In this document: positions 1-10,800 of the stretch, piece after piece | How the letters are laid out: each line of letters starts with the position of its first letter | Position numbering within the stretch: the first letter of the stretch is position 1 | From: Thermobifida halotolerans | GTDB taxonomy: Bacteria > Actinomycetota > Actinomycetes > Streptosporangiales > Streptosporangiaceae | Assembly: GCF_003574835.2 (NCBI RefSeq) | Contig: NZ_CP063196.1 | Span: forward strand, 4,278,001 to 4,342,000 | DNA length: 64,000 bases | Direction of reading: 5' to 3' | The notes under the pieces: generated by a model | Told to the model about the DNA's origin: nothing | The model's database searches: none | Seen by the model: the letters and a program-made list of their open reading frames with translations, nothing else | Translations under genes and position numbers: made by a program

Positions 1-2437
1 CCAGCACCCGGGCGTGGGTGATGGTCCGGCGTTTGATCAGCGGGATGTCGACGTCCTGAACGGGCAACGGTTTCTTGGAACTGCCTCCCGTGATTCCCAC
101 CACCCAACGAACGAGTTCTCCCCTGGCTGTCTGCTTCCGGATGTAGGAGAGAAGGTTGTCCGGATTGGCGGTGAGGACACGGGGCGAAACGTGGAAACCC
201 TCCAGGAACTCCACAACGGCTTCGGGTGGGACGTTCCGACGGAACAGGCCCCTTCCTGCACCGTGTAGCCGTTCCTCCGGCACGGGGTCGAGCGGAAGGA
301 TCCGCTCGACGAGCCGTTGCAGACGTTCGTGACCGTCCTCCTGGGCCTTTCTGTCTGTCCGCATAACCAGCGTCTCCGCCCTGGTCCCGGCCAGGCTCAC
401 CTTCATCGCCGTGGACGAGCGCATCTTGGCTGCCGCCGTGACCTGGAGGTTGCCTGTCCCCTCCCGTATGCGCAGCCCAACGTCTCCGGGAGTCTTCTGT
501 GCTCTGGAGATGGCGGCGGTGAGGTCCATCAGTTCCCGGTTGGCCCGGGTGATGTGGACGTAGTAGTTGATCAGCTCTCTGGTGGTGTACAGCCGGATGA
601 CGTCCAGGTATCCGGGACGGTAACCGAACCAGCGTCCCATCTGGAGCAGGGTGTCGTAGGTTCTGGAAGCCCGCAGGTAGTAGGAGACGGTGAGGCCCTC
701 CAGGGTCAGCCCCCGGGAGAGTTTGTCGCCTCCGACCGCAACCACGGTGACCGGGGTACTCGACTGGTAGTCGAGTACGTCGGCGACGCTGCCGTTGATC
801 CGCTTCACGTTGGCAGCGGCCTCGTCCAACACGTGGGGGACAAAACTCTCGATGTCCTCCCAGGACACCCGGGGTCCGACCTGGGCACTGACGTCATCGC
901 GGTTGGCGATCTCCTCGTGGGTCGGAACGAAATCCCTCTTCCACAGGTCGGTCAGCCGTTCCTGCAGAGCGATCCCGGCGTCCCCGTAGTCCCCCCAGGA
1001 GTCCGCCATGCGCCGCAGATGGTGCTCGATCTGACGGGCGACCTCGCCCTGGACGTCCGTGAACCGGGTCACGTGGACGAGCATGGTGTTGTGTCCACCG
1101 ACTTCGCCGTTGTTCCTCTCCCGGGCCTTCCGGATCGCCGTGGCCAACACGAAGGCGTCCAGCGCCTCCACCAGCGACCCCGGAAGCGACACGTCGGGAA
1201 CATGGCCCTTCCTGTGACCGTCCGGCATCCAGTCCCTGTGGTCACCGACCTCGTGAACGATGGGGAGTGGCTCACGGATGTCCGCCGCGGTGGGATCCTC
1301 CAACCCGAAGACGAGTTCCGGGCCGCAGTAGTTCGACGGGGGTTCCAGTGTGACGAGGAAGCTCCGTGGAAACAGGTCCTCGCCGTGCTCAGGGTGGTCT
1401 GTGCTGTGGGGGATGAAGATGTTCGCGAAGGGCGTCGCCGTGTATCCCAGGTACGCCCGCTTCTCGAACAACTCCAGCAGCCCCCGGATGGCCTTGTTGA
1501 TCGCGGTGGGGTCGTGCTCGGGGTCGCTGTGGTCTCCTCCCCTGGTGGGGCGTTTCGTGTCCACCGAGGCGTAGTCGGCCTCGTCGTCGATGAGGAGGAG
1601 CGGTGCTCCCCCTACCAGCTTCGGCTCTCCCTGCGGGCCTGAGGCGAAGTTCCCCAACCAGTCTCTGAGGTTGGCCAGGATCCGCGCGTTCTTCTTGGCG
1701 ACAACGAGTATCGGCACCTCGTGGATGTTGACCGGTGTTCCCTGGAACTGTGCCGTGGTGAAATCACTGTCCTGCGTCGTCACCGGTATACAGATGGTCG
1801 ACACCCTGCCCAGGTTGCCGACACCGATGTCCATGGAACTGTCACTGGTCCGGTCGCGGCTGAACCTGCTGTTGAAGCCCAGGAACTCCAGATCCAGCCT
1901 CGCCTGGGTCTGGTGCCGGAGACTCTCGTGCTGGCTGGTGAGCACGATGATGACCCGGTAGCCGGCATCCACCGCCTTACAGATCACACCGGTGTAGTTG
2001 GCGGTCTTACCGGACTGGACCTGGCCGTAGACCATGCCGTAGGTCTTCCACTCACCAGCGCGTCGGGGGTCCTCCAGAAGTCCGAGGATCTGGTCGGTTG
2101 TCTCGTCGAGCGCCTCGACGACACTCTCCCTCCGGGTACGCCGGAACCAGTCGGCGTAGCGTCTCCAGTAGGAGAAGTCGATTTCACCACGGCGTTCCTC
2201 CAACCAGGGGACATGGTCGCTGGGATCGCTGACCACCGTCGCCCTCGGGACCCAGACGTCGAACTCGGCCTCGAGTCTGCGGAAGAGAACGTCCGCGGAA
2301 ACGGTGCCGCCGTCGGAGAGCATTCCGAGAGTTCTCCGAACAATCTCACGGAGCCGTTCGGGGGTACGTTCGTGTCTCGGCAACTCCGAGACCTGCTGCT
2401 TGGCCAGGAGCAGCGCGGCCTCCGTGAGATCGAGCAT
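1..2437 (-). CDS. Z1-domain P-loop protein of a MORC/Z1 defence system (3' end off-window)
   Basis: The reading frame starts at ATG 2437, overlapping the stop of the upstream MORC gene by one base, and stays open for 812 codons to the left edge, so the C terminus is missing. Visible motifs: P-loop GQVQSGKT at about residues 138-145, Walker-B-like LLLIDDEAD near 280, YLGYTATPFAN near 330, GGDKLSRGLTLEGL near 568 and QMGRWFGYRPGY near 598. These are the signature blocks of the Z1 family, helicase-like P-loop proteins found beside MORC/MutL-type GHKL ATPases in restriction-like gene neighbourhoods. Translational coupling to the MORC gene suggests one complex. Role in DNA recognition or cleavage of invading DNA is inferred. 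Companion genes typical of such loci (DNA methylase, PD-(D/E)XK protein) would have to lie left of the window. Confidence 0.88.
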   Translation of the reverse strand, partial: MLDLTEAALLLAKQQVSELPRHERTPERLREIVRRTLGMLSDGGTVSADVLFRRLEAEFDVWVPRATVVSDPSDHVPWLEERRGEIDFSYWRRYADWFRRTRRESVVEALDETTDQILGLLEDPRRAGEWKTYGMVYGQVQSGKTANYTGVICKAVDAGYRVIIVLTSQHESLRHQTQARLDLEFLGFNSRFSRDRTSDSSMDIGVGNLGRVSTICIPVTTQDSDFTTAQFQGTPVNIHEVPILVVAKKNARILANLRDWLGNFASGPQGEPKLVGGAPLLLIDDEADYASVDTKRPTRGGDHSDPEHDPTAINKAIRGLLELFEKRAYLGYTATPFANIFIPHSTDHPEHGEDLFPRSFLVTLEPPSNYCGPELVFGLEDPTAADIREPLPIVHEVGDHRDWMPDGHRKGHVPDVSLPGSLVEALDAFVLATAIRKARERNNGEVGGHNTMLVHVTRFTDVQGEVARQIEHHLRRMADSWGDYGDAGIALQERLTDLWKRDFVPTHEEIANRDDVSAQVGPRVSWEDIESFVPHVLDEAAANVKRINGSVADVLDYQSSTPVTVVAVGGDKLSRGLTLEGLTVSYYLRASRTYDTLLQMGRWFGYRPGYLDVIRLYTTRELINYYVHITRANRELMDLTAAISRAQKTPGDVGLRIREGTGNLQVTAAAKMRSSTAMKVSLAGTRAETLVMRTDRKAQEDGHERLQRLVERILPLDPVPEERLHGAGRGLFRRNVPPEAVVEFLEGFHVSPRVLTANPDNLLSYIRKQTARGELVRWVVGITGGSSKKPLPVQDVDIPLIKRRTITHARVL

Positions 2438-3915
2438 CACATCTCCTCACGCGAATCAGACTCGATGACATCCCTGATGAGCCCGGGATGGCGGCAGAAG
2501 GGTTCGGCACCGGCCAAGGCCTCCGCCAGTGCCCTCCGTTTCAGTGGGTCCCGTGGAAGTCCGGTCAACATGGTGCGGAACGTCGACAGGACCTCCTCAA
2601 CCTCGGGTGTTCGGTCGTGGGATGACCCCCCGGAGAAGCCCACAGCGGCTTCCTGGGCGATCAACTGCACCGGAAGTGTCGCCTCGATGAGGCGCAGCAC
2701 TCCCTCAACCGCCTCCCCACCCGGCTTGTCCAGCATCTCCGCGATGAGCGGATGCTCCCTGTTGATCGCGTACTCGGACTGCCCCAGACGGCGGACCTGC
2801 TGCCATACCGGTTGCACCTCACGGAGGTCGCGCGGACGGGCCACCGGGGTCCCCCTGTGGGTGAACACCTTCTCCGACCTGGCCCGGACGCTCTCGGCAA
2901 GCTCGATGATCCTTTTCTCCAGGGCCACGGGGGGCCGCACGGTCGACTTCCTGACGTCCACCTCCCAGGCGAGGTCGGCTCCCGGCGGAATCTCCACAGC
3001 AACCCTGGCCAGTCTGGTGTGTGCGGAGTTGTGCATGCCTCCGAGACCGAGCCAGCTTCCTGCCACAACCAGTCGGTCCCCCCGGTACACGTAGAAGCCC
3101 TGCCGGGCGAGCATGCCGCCCGGCCCGGATGCCTTCCTGGCCTCCTGGGAACTCAGCCGGGAGGGATGGGGAAGAACCACGGGATTGACCCTGACCCGGT
3201 AGCCCTCGTACTCCAGTTCCTCGAAGCCGCGGTCCTGGGTGGCTGGGTGGCGGCGCAGGTACGGATCCAGGGGGGTCAGCTGTCTCCGTCCCATGTGGAG
3301 GGTGATACGTCCGTCCTCCATGAACCGGTGGAAGAGCAGGGAGAGTTCGCGCCCCGCCTCGGTGATTCTGCGCTGGAGTGTCTCCCCCTCCCCGAGCCTG
3401 TCCAGGTTCCGCCAGAGTACGACGGTTCCCTGTCCCGAGAAACCGAGCAGGTCAACAATCTTGAGGGCTCCCTCGTCTGCTTCGGTGAGTACGAGCCACT
3501 GGCCGTGTTCTGCGACGTGGTCGACATCCCAGGTCCGGGCGACCAGACGCCCCTCCCCGTTCCGGGACAGCACGCTCAGCTTCCTGGCCTGGGACAGAGA
3601 TGCGGTCTTCAGGCCGAGCCCGAAACGCCCCAGATCGCCTTCTGTCCGTTCCTGCCTGGGATTACGCGCAAACCGCATTGCCTCCCGGAGTTCCTGTTCA
3701 CTCATACCGCGACCGTCGTCCACGACCGCAATCCAGGCCTTGCCGGGATCTGAGTTGTAGGCGATACGGACGTTCCTCGCCCCTGCCGTGATGCTGTTGT
3801 CCACGAGGTCGGCCAGTGCGGTCGCCAGGTCATACCCGAAGGCCCGCAGCGACTCGACGAGATCCTCGGCCCGGGGGTCGAGACGCTCCACAGCAGCAGG
3901 CTCGGGTGACTCCAT
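2437..3915 (-). CDS. MORC/MutL-like GHKL ATPase (defence)
   Basis: A 492-residue protein with an N-terminal GHKL ATPase domain: helix with ALADLVDNS (about 33-41, Mg-binding Asn), DDGRGM (66-71) and GRFGLGLKTAS (96-106). This is the HATPase_c_3 arrangement seen in MutL and MORC proteins. No histidine-kinase phosphoacceptor region is visible, so it is not a sensor kinase. The ATG at 3915 is chosen because the ATPase domain begins directly after it and a GGAGG lies upstream with 13-nt spacing; an in-frame ATG at 4434 would add about 170 low-complexity residues. Prokaryotic MORC proteins occur with Z1 proteins and helicases in restriction-like operons; a clamp-like ATP-driven role on DNA is inferred. 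The downstream Z1 gene overlaps its stop. Confidence 0.88.
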   Translation of the reverse strand: MESPEPAAVERLDPRAEDLVESLRAFGYDLATALADLVDNSITAGARNVRIAYNSDPGKAWIAVVDDGRGMSEQELREAMRFARNPRQERTEGDLGRFGLGLKTASLSQARKLSVLSRNGEGRLVARTWDVDHVAEHGQWLVLTEADEGALKIVDLLGFSGQGTVVLWRNLDRLGEGETLQRRITEAGRELSLLFHRFMEDGRITLHMGRRQLTPLDPYLRRHPATQDRGFEELEYEGYRVRVNPVVLPHPSRLSSQEARKASGPGGMLARQGFYVYRGDRLVVAGSWLGLGGMHNSAHTRLARVAVEIPPGADLAWEVDVRKSTVRPPVALEKRIIELAESVRARSEKVFTHRGTPVARPRDLREVQPVWQQVRRLGQSEYAINREHPLIAEMLDKPGGEAVEGVLRLIEATLPVQLIAQEAAVGFSGGSSHDRTPEVEEVLSTFRTMLTGLPRDPLKRRALAEALAGAEPFCRHPGLIRDVIESDSREEM

Positions 3916-4267
3916 GTCGCGCTCAAAGCCTCCTGTGACGACGTCTGGGGCGGGGAGAAGACACAGATACCAACTGTGGACGGACTTCGGTAGGGCTCGG
4001 AGGAACTGTTCTGTGTCACCGCGCCCCCGTACGGGGAGCGGCGGGGTACGGGGCCTGCGGGGAAGCGTGCTCTCCCGACTTCCGAGTTTACCGACAGGAA
4101 TTTCGGCACTGTCGGGAGCCCTTCGGACCGATCCCAGCAGCCCGAAAGGGAATGTACCCATAATTGGGGAAGAAGAAGCTCCAGGCTTGGTGTAGTGTCG
4201 ATCTCTTTGTAAACAATCCCCACAACAGCAACGGAAAGAGATCAGCCGAACACCCAGAGAGAAGAGA
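3916..4267. other. Divergent intergenic region, MORC and helicase genes
   Basis: This 352-bp spacer separates the leftward MORC/Z1 pair from the rightward SF2 helicase, so promoters for both must lie here. It is more AT-rich near 4150-4230 than the flanking coding DNA. I see no gene in it. One candidate promoter is listed separately. Confidence 0.6.
4187..4215 (+). promoter_or_regulatory. Candidate promoter for the SF2 helicase gene
   Basis: TTGGTG at 4187-4192 and TAAACA at 4210-4215 are spaced by 17 bases, about 50 bases before the helicase ATG. The -35 match is fair and the -10 match weak, so this is only a candidate. Confidence 0.3.
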
Positions 4268-6043
4268 ATGGATTCATTCGGCCAGCTCACCGAGGAGGAC
4301 CGTTCCAGAGCCGTTGAGGTCCTCAACAACAGGCTGACTCCCGGTGACCTCAGGGAAGTCCTCGACAAGGAGAAGAAGAACAACAGGACAGCTACTGTTG
4401 AATCCATTGTTCTCGAGGCCGAGAGAAGGCCCACACGAGGGCGTCCCAGGACCCACCTTCCCGACGAAGAACTCGCCCAGTTCCTGGTCGACCTCCGTGG
4501 GATCTCCCTACTGGAGGGAAAGGATGCCGGGAGAGAACTCAGGTTCCGCCTCGCCCGTCGAGCTTCGGATGACGAACTCGACCAACTCCACGGTTACGAG
4601 CACGGGCAGAAGAGCCGCAGGGGGAGGAAAGCCCAGGCAGAAGCTGTGGCCAGGAGACCCTGGCACTCCGGGAAGAGTTGGCCGAGGTACTTCGTACGAA
4701 CCCTCGGTCTACCACTGGCCTTCTCCGGTCTTCCCGGCTCCGAGAAAGAGCCGGAGAACCTTGAGGTGGCGCCTTTTGTTCCACTCTCCCCCCTCGAGGC
4801 CTTCCAGGAGGAACTCAGGAAACAGGCGCTTGACGTCCTCAGCTCCCCAGCGGGTACCAACCGTGGAATTCTCTCCCTTCCCACCGGTGCCGGGAAGACC
4901 CGTACAGCCGTCGAAAGCCTGGTTTCCTGGAAACTTTCCCAGAAAGATTGTCCTATCATCCTCTGGATCGCCCAGAGCGAGGAACTGTGTGAGCAGGCGG
5001 TACAGTCGTTCAGGGAGGTCTGGATCGACCTCGGCCACCGTCCCGAGAGAATACGCTCCAACCTGACCATCGCCAGGTTCTGGGGGAGCTCCTCCGTACC
5101 GGCCCCCGAAGAGACCGACGTCATCGTGGCGAGCATCCAGAAACTCCACGCCACGGTCCGCGACGAGACTTCGGAGAACCGTTCCGCCCTTACCTCCGTT
5201 GGTGAGCAGCTCGGTGTGGTCGTTGTGGACGAGGCACACCGCATCGACGCCCCCAGTTACAGTGATGTACTCGGTTTCCTGGGCGTCGACATCTCCCCCT
5301 CATCCCGGTCGACTGTTCCCCTACTCGGCCTGACCGCAACGCCCTACCGCAGCGATGACGAGGGAAGCCGCCGGCTCGCGAGGATGTTCCACGGCCGACT
5401 GCTGAGGTCAGAACCGCTCGGCAACGACCCGATCAGCACGCTACGTTCCCGGGGCGTACTGTCGAACGCAGAGCACGAACTTCTACGGCACGACGCCCCG
5501 GAATTCGTCATGGACCGGAACAGGAAGTTCGTCGAGCACTTCGAACAGTTCAACGAGTTCCACTCGGGTTTCCTCCAGGAGATCGGAGAGTCGGAGAAGC
5601 GGAACAGGGCTCTCTTCGAGCGGATCAAGCAGATCCCCGAGAATTCCCCGACGCTCTTCTTCGGCTGTACCGTCGAGCACGCCGAGGCCATGTCCGTGCT
5701 TCTCCGCCGTGCTGGGCGCACGGCGGAGGTCATCACCGGACAGACTCGGAGTGCAACACGTCGTGCGCTCATCGAGGAGTTCCGGGCGGGAAACATCTCC
5801 GTCCTGTGCAACTACGGAGTGCTGACAACCGGATTCGACGCCCCACGGGTGGAGACCGTCGTCATCGGCCGTCCCACCCTGAGCCGGGTGCTCTACGAGC
5901 AGATGATCGGCAGGGGTATGCGGGGGCCCCGCTTCGGGGGAACACGAACGTGCACGGTCATCGACGTCCAGGACAACATCCGTTTCCGGGGAGAGTTGGC
6001 GTACAACCGGTACGCGCAGTACTGGTCCAGGGAACGCGGTTAG
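4268..6043 (+). CDS. DEAH-box SF2 helicase of the defence island
   Basis: A 591-residue superfamily 2 helicase. Walker A LPTGAGKT lies near residue 204, VVDEAH near 320, LTATPYR near 356, and the C-terminal motif VI region QMIGRGMRG near 545, with TTGFDAP just before it. The layout is that of type III restriction-subunit/ResIII-like helicases. The first 190 residues are charged and unassigned. ATG 4268 follows a purine-rich GAGAAGAG. The gene is transcribed away from the MORC/Z1 genes and converges on drmB with only 49 bases between stops. ATP-driven DNA translocation is expected from the family; partnership with MORC/Z1 or with DrmAB is inferred from position. No nuclease motif was recognised in it. 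Confidence 0.85.
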   Translation: MDSFGQLTEEDRSRAVEVLNNRLTPGDLREVLDKEKKNNRTATVESIVLEAERRPTRGRPRTHLPDEELAQFLVDLRGISLLEGKDAGRELRFRLARRASDDELDQLHGYEHGQKSRRGRKAQAEAVARRPWHSGKSWPRYFVRTLGLPLAFSGLPGSEKEPENLEVAPFVPLSPLEAFQEELRKQALDVLSSPAGTNRGILSLPTGAGKTRTAVESLVSWKLSQKDCPIILWIAQSEELCEQAVQSFREVWIDLGHRPERIRSNLTIARFWGSSSVPAPEETDVIVASIQKLHATVRDETSENRSALTSVGEQLGVVVVDEAHRIDAPSYSDVLGFLGVDISPSSRSTVPLLGLTATPYRSDDEGSRRLARMFHGRLLRSEPLGNDPISTLRSRGVLSNAEHELLRHDAPEFVMDRNRKFVEHFEQFNEFHSGFLQEIGESEKRNRALFERIKQIPENSPTLFFGCTVEHAEAMSVLLRRAGRTAEVITGQTRSATRRALIEEFRAGNISVLCNYGVLTTGFDAPRVETVVIGRPTLSRVLYEQMIGRGMRGPRFGGTRTCTVIDVQDNIRFRGELAYNRYAQYWSRERG

Positions 6044-6048
6044 TCAGA

Positions 6049-6078
6049 GGTGGTGGCCGCGTGCCCGCGACCACCACC
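6049..6078. terminator. Hairpin between convergent helicase and drmB
   Basis: Arms 6049-6061 and 6066-6078 form a 13-bp stem with one mismatch and a 4-base loop, just after the helicase stop (6043) and before the drmB stop (6093). It probably terminates both converging genes. Confidence 0.6.
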
Positions 6079-6092
6079 CGCCAGCGGAGCGG

Positions 6093-7853
6093 TCAGGGAA
6101 GGTTCTCCATGAGCAGGAGACGGTCCAACCCCTGGTTCCGGTGTTCACACGAGGTCTCCGAAACGAACAGACAGGAGTAGCAGGCCGCCCCGCCCGACGA
6201 CGTCGTCTCCGCGCATAGAGGATCGTTGGAACAGGTGTCCACATCCTGTAGCGCGTACGCCAACACCCGGTCGAAGCGGTTGACCAGAGAGACGAGGCCT
6301 CCGAGAGTGCCGTCTCCTCCCGGTTGGACCGTGTAGAGCAGAATTCCCCCGCCGACCGCCACCCCGTTCTCGATCCGGGTGTAGATCCGTTCACGAATCG
6401 CCGCCGAGGAGTAGCCGGAATCAACCGACAGAGCCCAGAGCAGCCGATGGGCCAGACTGTGCCACCAGACGTGCTGTGGGTGGGGGAGGACCTCACTGTC
6501 TCCCCGTTCACCGGGCTGCTGGGAGTCATGACGGCTCTGCCAGATGGTGGCTCTTCCGCCGGTGGGGGTGAACGGGCCGTCGACCAGGTCGACGAAGATT
6601 CCCTCACCGAACAGTTCCACCCCGGGGTACCAGGTCAAGCCGTGACGCTCAAACGCCGTGGGCACAACCTGACCGGTTGTGGGCTCCAGACGGCGGTAGC
6701 CGGTCTGTACCATCACCATCCTGAGCCTGCTCACCGGAGCAACCCGGAAGGTGAGTCCCTCGTTCGGTCCCCGGAAGGTCCGAACGCCCGACCGGTGTAT
6801 CTCGAAGAGGGGGGCTTCCTCCCTGCCAGCCGTACCGGACCGAACCGGGGCGCCGTGGGTTGCGGCCTCGCTGAGACGTTCGAGTTCGGCATCCCGTACC
6901 GACGACGATGGTGGTTCCTCCGTTTCCCCGGTCAACTGGGAGAGCGCGACTTCGATCTCCCGCCAGGGGATCTGGGCGAGGTAGTTAAGGTCGGCTTCGG
7001 AAAGTCCGGCCTTCTGCGCCACGTCGAGCAGCCCCTGACGCTCCAGTCGGGTGAAGCTGGCCAGGGTGCGGATCCCCATGAGGAGAGCACTGTCTCCCAG
7101 CAGATCGTGCAACCGGGCTGGCATGTTCAGGATGGTGAGCGCGGTCTGGATCTCGGTGGTGCGGAGATTGGCCGCTCCTCTCTGCACTATGCGCGCCGGT
7201 CGTGAGCACTGCGCCTCTCCGGTGTCAGGACGTCGTCCAGTCTCCACCTGGCGCCCCGTGCACTTCCACGTACGCCCGTACGCGCTTCCGAAGTTGGCTC
7301 TGTGCTTACACTTCGGACACTGGATCTCGACCTTCCTGAGGGCACGTCCTCCCCCGTTCCAGCGGTAGTGGTCCGTCTGGCAGGGCGATCCGCCCTGGTG
7401 TACCAGGCTCCGCCACGGAACCTCGTCCAGATGCCCGGCCTCGCACGCGGTAACGAAACGGATCGCCTCCCGGCCGGCTTTCTGTCTTCTCAGACTGTTG
7501 GCCATTCTGGGACACTCGGGACACCCCGAACCCATCCTGTAGAGAACCTGGTGGCCCTGGTGTTGGGTGCAGAGTGCCCAGGCCGGAAACCCGTCGGTGG
7601 GATAGATGGCACTGTCCGCCGGTAGCCCCAGTTCGGCGTTGGTTGGCATCCGGACGATCCTGGCGCTGTCCAGAGCACCTCTGGACAGCCTCTCGTCGAG
7701 AATCTCGAACTCTCTGGGGCTCCTGCCGATCGCGGTGAAGAGGTCCCCCAACGACTTGAGTACGACCGGTCCGGAGGGGGTCTCGACAATGCTCCCCGGC
7801 CCGAAGGTCGTGACGAACTGGGACGGACGTATCTCCTGGTAGGACTTGGCCAC
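6093..7853 (-). CDS. drmB: DrmB-like DUF1998 protein (DISARM core)
   Basis: A protein of about 586 residues opening with the family-typical stretch IRPSQFVTTFGPGSIVE. Paired cysteines (CPEC and CPKC in the N-terminal half, then a C-terminal Cys-rich block with CSNDPLC, CYSC and a late C-E-H) suggest zinc binding and match DUF1998 proteins. DrmB is the DUF1998 partner of the DrmA helicase in DISARM anti-phage systems, where the two load on incoming DNA. The start is either TTG 7859, which overlaps the drmA stop, or GTG 7853, which has better spacing from GGGGAAGG; I chose GTG. Translational coupling to drmA supports a DrmAB complex. No DrmC phospholipase-D gene is seen. Confidence 0.85.
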   Translation of the reverse strand: MAKSYQEIRPSQFVTTFGPGSIVETPSGPVVLKSLGDLFTAIGRSPREFEILDERLSRGALDSARIVRMPTNAELGLPADSAIYPTDGFPAWALCTQHQGHQVLYRMGSGCPECPRMANSLRRQKAGREAIRFVTACEAGHLDEVPWRSLVHQGGSPCQTDHYRWNGGGRALRKVEIQCPKCKHRANFGSAYGRTWKCTGRQVETGRRPDTGEAQCSRPARIVQRGAANLRTTEIQTALTILNMPARLHDLLGDSALLMGIRTLASFTRLERQGLLDVAQKAGLSEADLNYLAQIPWREIEVALSQLTGETEEPPSSSVRDAELERLSEAATHGAPVRSGTAGREEAPLFEIHRSGVRTFRGPNEGLTFRVAPVSRLRMVMVQTGYRRLEPTTGQVVPTAFERHGLTWYPGVELFGEGIFVDLVDGPFTPTGGRATIWQSRHDSQQPGERGDSEVLPHPQHVWWHSLAHRLLWALSVDSGYSSAAIRERIYTRIENGVAVGGGILLYTVQPGGDGTLGGLVSLVNRFDRVLAYALQDVDTCSNDPLCAETTSSGGAACYSCLFVSETSCEHRNQGLDRLLLMENLP

Positions 7854-7855
7854 GG

Positions 7856-10800
7856 TCAACCCCTTCCCCTGACCGAGGTCGTGGCCTCGACCTCCCGCAG
7901 GGAGTTCGGGGCGTTCTCGAACACTTCGTCCGTTCCGGCCACGTGGTGTGCCAGATCGCCGAGTACCACCGGGGAGGATGCCGGACGTGTGACGGTGCTC
8001 TCGTGGAAGAGCAGACTTCCGCCGTGCTGTTCCGCGGTGTCACGCCAGCGGTCGAGTTCGGCTCTCATGTGTTCGGCGACTTCCGATTCCTGTGGACGTC
8101 TCATGACGGGTTGTTCTGCCGCCCTGATCTCCAGAAGTTCGGGAACGAGTTCGACGTCGGGTTCCGTGCGGGCGGAACTCATCTCGTCCGCACGGCAGTA
8201 CCAACCGTTCTTGATGCGTTGCTGGACACGCCAGCGGCTGTCAACCGCCACGGTTCCTTCCGGCCCCTCCAGTCGGGCGGCCTGCCGCAGCAGACTCACC
8301 GCGAGCGGCCCCAGCGCCCGATCCCGCGCCCTGGGGGCGAAGGGATTCACGGTCACGGGTTCGACATGGCGGTAGAGGGTGTGGTGGTACCCGGCGAAGT
8401 ACTCGTAGTGGCTCAGGTCCCGAGGGCGTGAGGCCCGGTAGAAGGTCACCACGAGGCCGCCCGTCGACCGGCCGACCCTACCGGTTGCCTGGATGTAGGC
8501 GGAGGTTGTCTTGGGTTGGCCGTTCACGAACATCAGCCCGAGTCGGTCCACGTCGACTCCGGTCCCGAACATGGATGTCGCGACGACCACGCTCACGGTC
8601 TCGTCCTCGTCCGGAATCCCTTTACCGAGATCCTCGAGCATCCGGGGCAACCGGAGGGAGTCCGCCCTGCTCGACAACTCCATCGGGTCCAAATGCTCGC
8701 TGAGTGTCCGGGATTCGGAATCCCCCGCGATGCTGTTCAGTCGTTGGACGATGTCCTGACGGACGAGTGCCACGGCCCCCGCCAACTCCCGGATGGCGTT
8801 GAAGTAGCCCACCAAGGTCCAGAACGGGTCGAGGCTTCTCTCGGACGCACCGGCTCCCAGCCTCTCCAGCGGTTCCTGGAGAAGCCGTGACCAGGCTCGG
8901 ACCAGAGGTGTCTGGGCACCTCGTCCCGGCGCCACCAGTCCCACGTAGAGACGTCCGGGGCCATCGGAGTCCAGCGGGTGCCCACTGTCTCCCCAGGAGA
9001 AGAACGAATCGTCAACCCGTGCTCCTGGCGGAGGAAAGACCTGCAGGTCCCGTGCGAACAGTGACTGCACCTGTTCTTCGGCCTGTCGGACCGTGGCCGT
9101 GGATGCTATGTACTTGGGGCGTACGAGCGTGTCCCCGACGCGGGTGGTGGCAAGAAGGTCGATCCCCGTCTCGTAGAGCCCAACCATGCTGCCCAACGGT
9201 CCCTCGATCAGATGCAGCTCGTCCTGGAGGATCAGTTCCGGGGGCCGCAGCCGTCCGATCGCACTACTCCTTCCCCAGGTGGGATTCTCCCGGGGCTTGA
9301 CGGGAAAACCCGATCTGCCACTCGGCGGTACCCACGTGCGGTAGTAGCCGAGATACTCGTGCTGCTTGTCGACGTTTCCGAAGATCGCCGCTGCTCTGGG
9401 CTCGTAGGCGAGCCGGGCGAACTTGTCGACGGTTGCGATGATCATGGACGGGCATCTCGCGTAGATCTGCTCGTCCACGGTCCACGCGGGAATCGGACAG
9501 CGGGTGGAGGTTCCGTCTCCCCTGTCGAATGCCTCGGGTACCGGCCAGGGCCCCGCATGGGTCTGCTCATCCCAGACCACGTCGGTGTTGAGATCACAGT
9601 GCGGGTTGGGGCAGAAGAGCTCGAACTCGACGTCTTCCTCCTTCCGCGCCATCACACTGCGGACGAAGTAGCCGGGCCTGGTGGCACGGGCCGATACGAG
9701 GTAGGGCCTGTTGGCGAACAGGTTCCGGAGGACGTGGTCCCCGAACCAGGTGTCAACTCTGTTGGCTGGAACGTCCTCACCTACGCGAAAGGTGAGGGAC
9801 ACCGTTGCGAACTCCTCGGCCGCGTGGGGAGTGACCTCAACAGAGAGGACCTCGAACGGCTCCTGGGAGAGCTGTGACGCTTCGGCAGGCACTGGAGGCT
9901 CCACCTCACCCAGAACGAGGTGGAGGGTGACGGTCTCTCCCGCGGCCAGCCCGTCAGATGGGATCGCGAGCACCGCCCTACAGGAGGGGCAGTTCAGGAT
10001 CTGGGCTGGCTCGCCCTCGCCTTTCTTGCCACTCAGGATCGACAGGGCACCGAAGACCGGGATGTGCTTCCCCGAACTGTCCCTGTAGGCGAAGTCGTGC
10101 AGGTTGTTCGGGGTGACTCCGCCACCGACCCAGAGTCCGATCGAGAACCGGTGAGTGCCCCAGGGAAGGTCACCCGCGTCCTTCCAGCCCGTCGGGCGCC
10201 ATCCACGCTCTCTGGGGGTTCCCGTTGTCCGTAGGAACTCGCATGCGGTGACCAGTGCCAGCGCCCTCCGGTACTGCTGGATCGTCAGGAGTCGGAGGGT
10301 GTACCGGGAGAGCACCGCCACTCCTGATCCCCCGTCAGGCCGTCTCTCACGGAGTGCACGGAGCCTCCGATGGGCGAGGGTGAACGCCGCCAGTCCCAGA
10401 TACGCCTCGGTCTTGCCACCACCGGTCGGGAACCACAGCAGGTCACAGACGTTCCGGTCCGGGTGGGCCTCCTCCACCACGGCACGTATGTTGATCAGTT
10501 GGAACGCCAACTGGAAAGGCCACCAGGGATTGACCTTCCCCTTCGTCCACCTCGACTGGAGCGCGATCGCCCGGTTGGCGAAGCAGAAAGCCATCCGGGC
10601 GTCGTGGTCTGTTGCCAGAACCTCGATTCCGTCACGGACGCGTTCGAGGGCTCCACGGCAACCAGCAACGTGTCTCTGAAGAGCGGGGTTGGCGGCCAGT
10701 ACATCGTCTTCGCCCCCGGCCAGGGCGTCGATCCAGCGACCGTATCCGTCCGCGAGCGGTGTGAGCGCCTCCCGCAACTCGACCCCGTCCGAGAGTTCAG

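Noticed and set aside
317-3094. Long rightward open frames over the first 3 kb
   Set aside because: They are antisense to the Z1 and MORC genes, which have clear P-loop and GHKL motifs.
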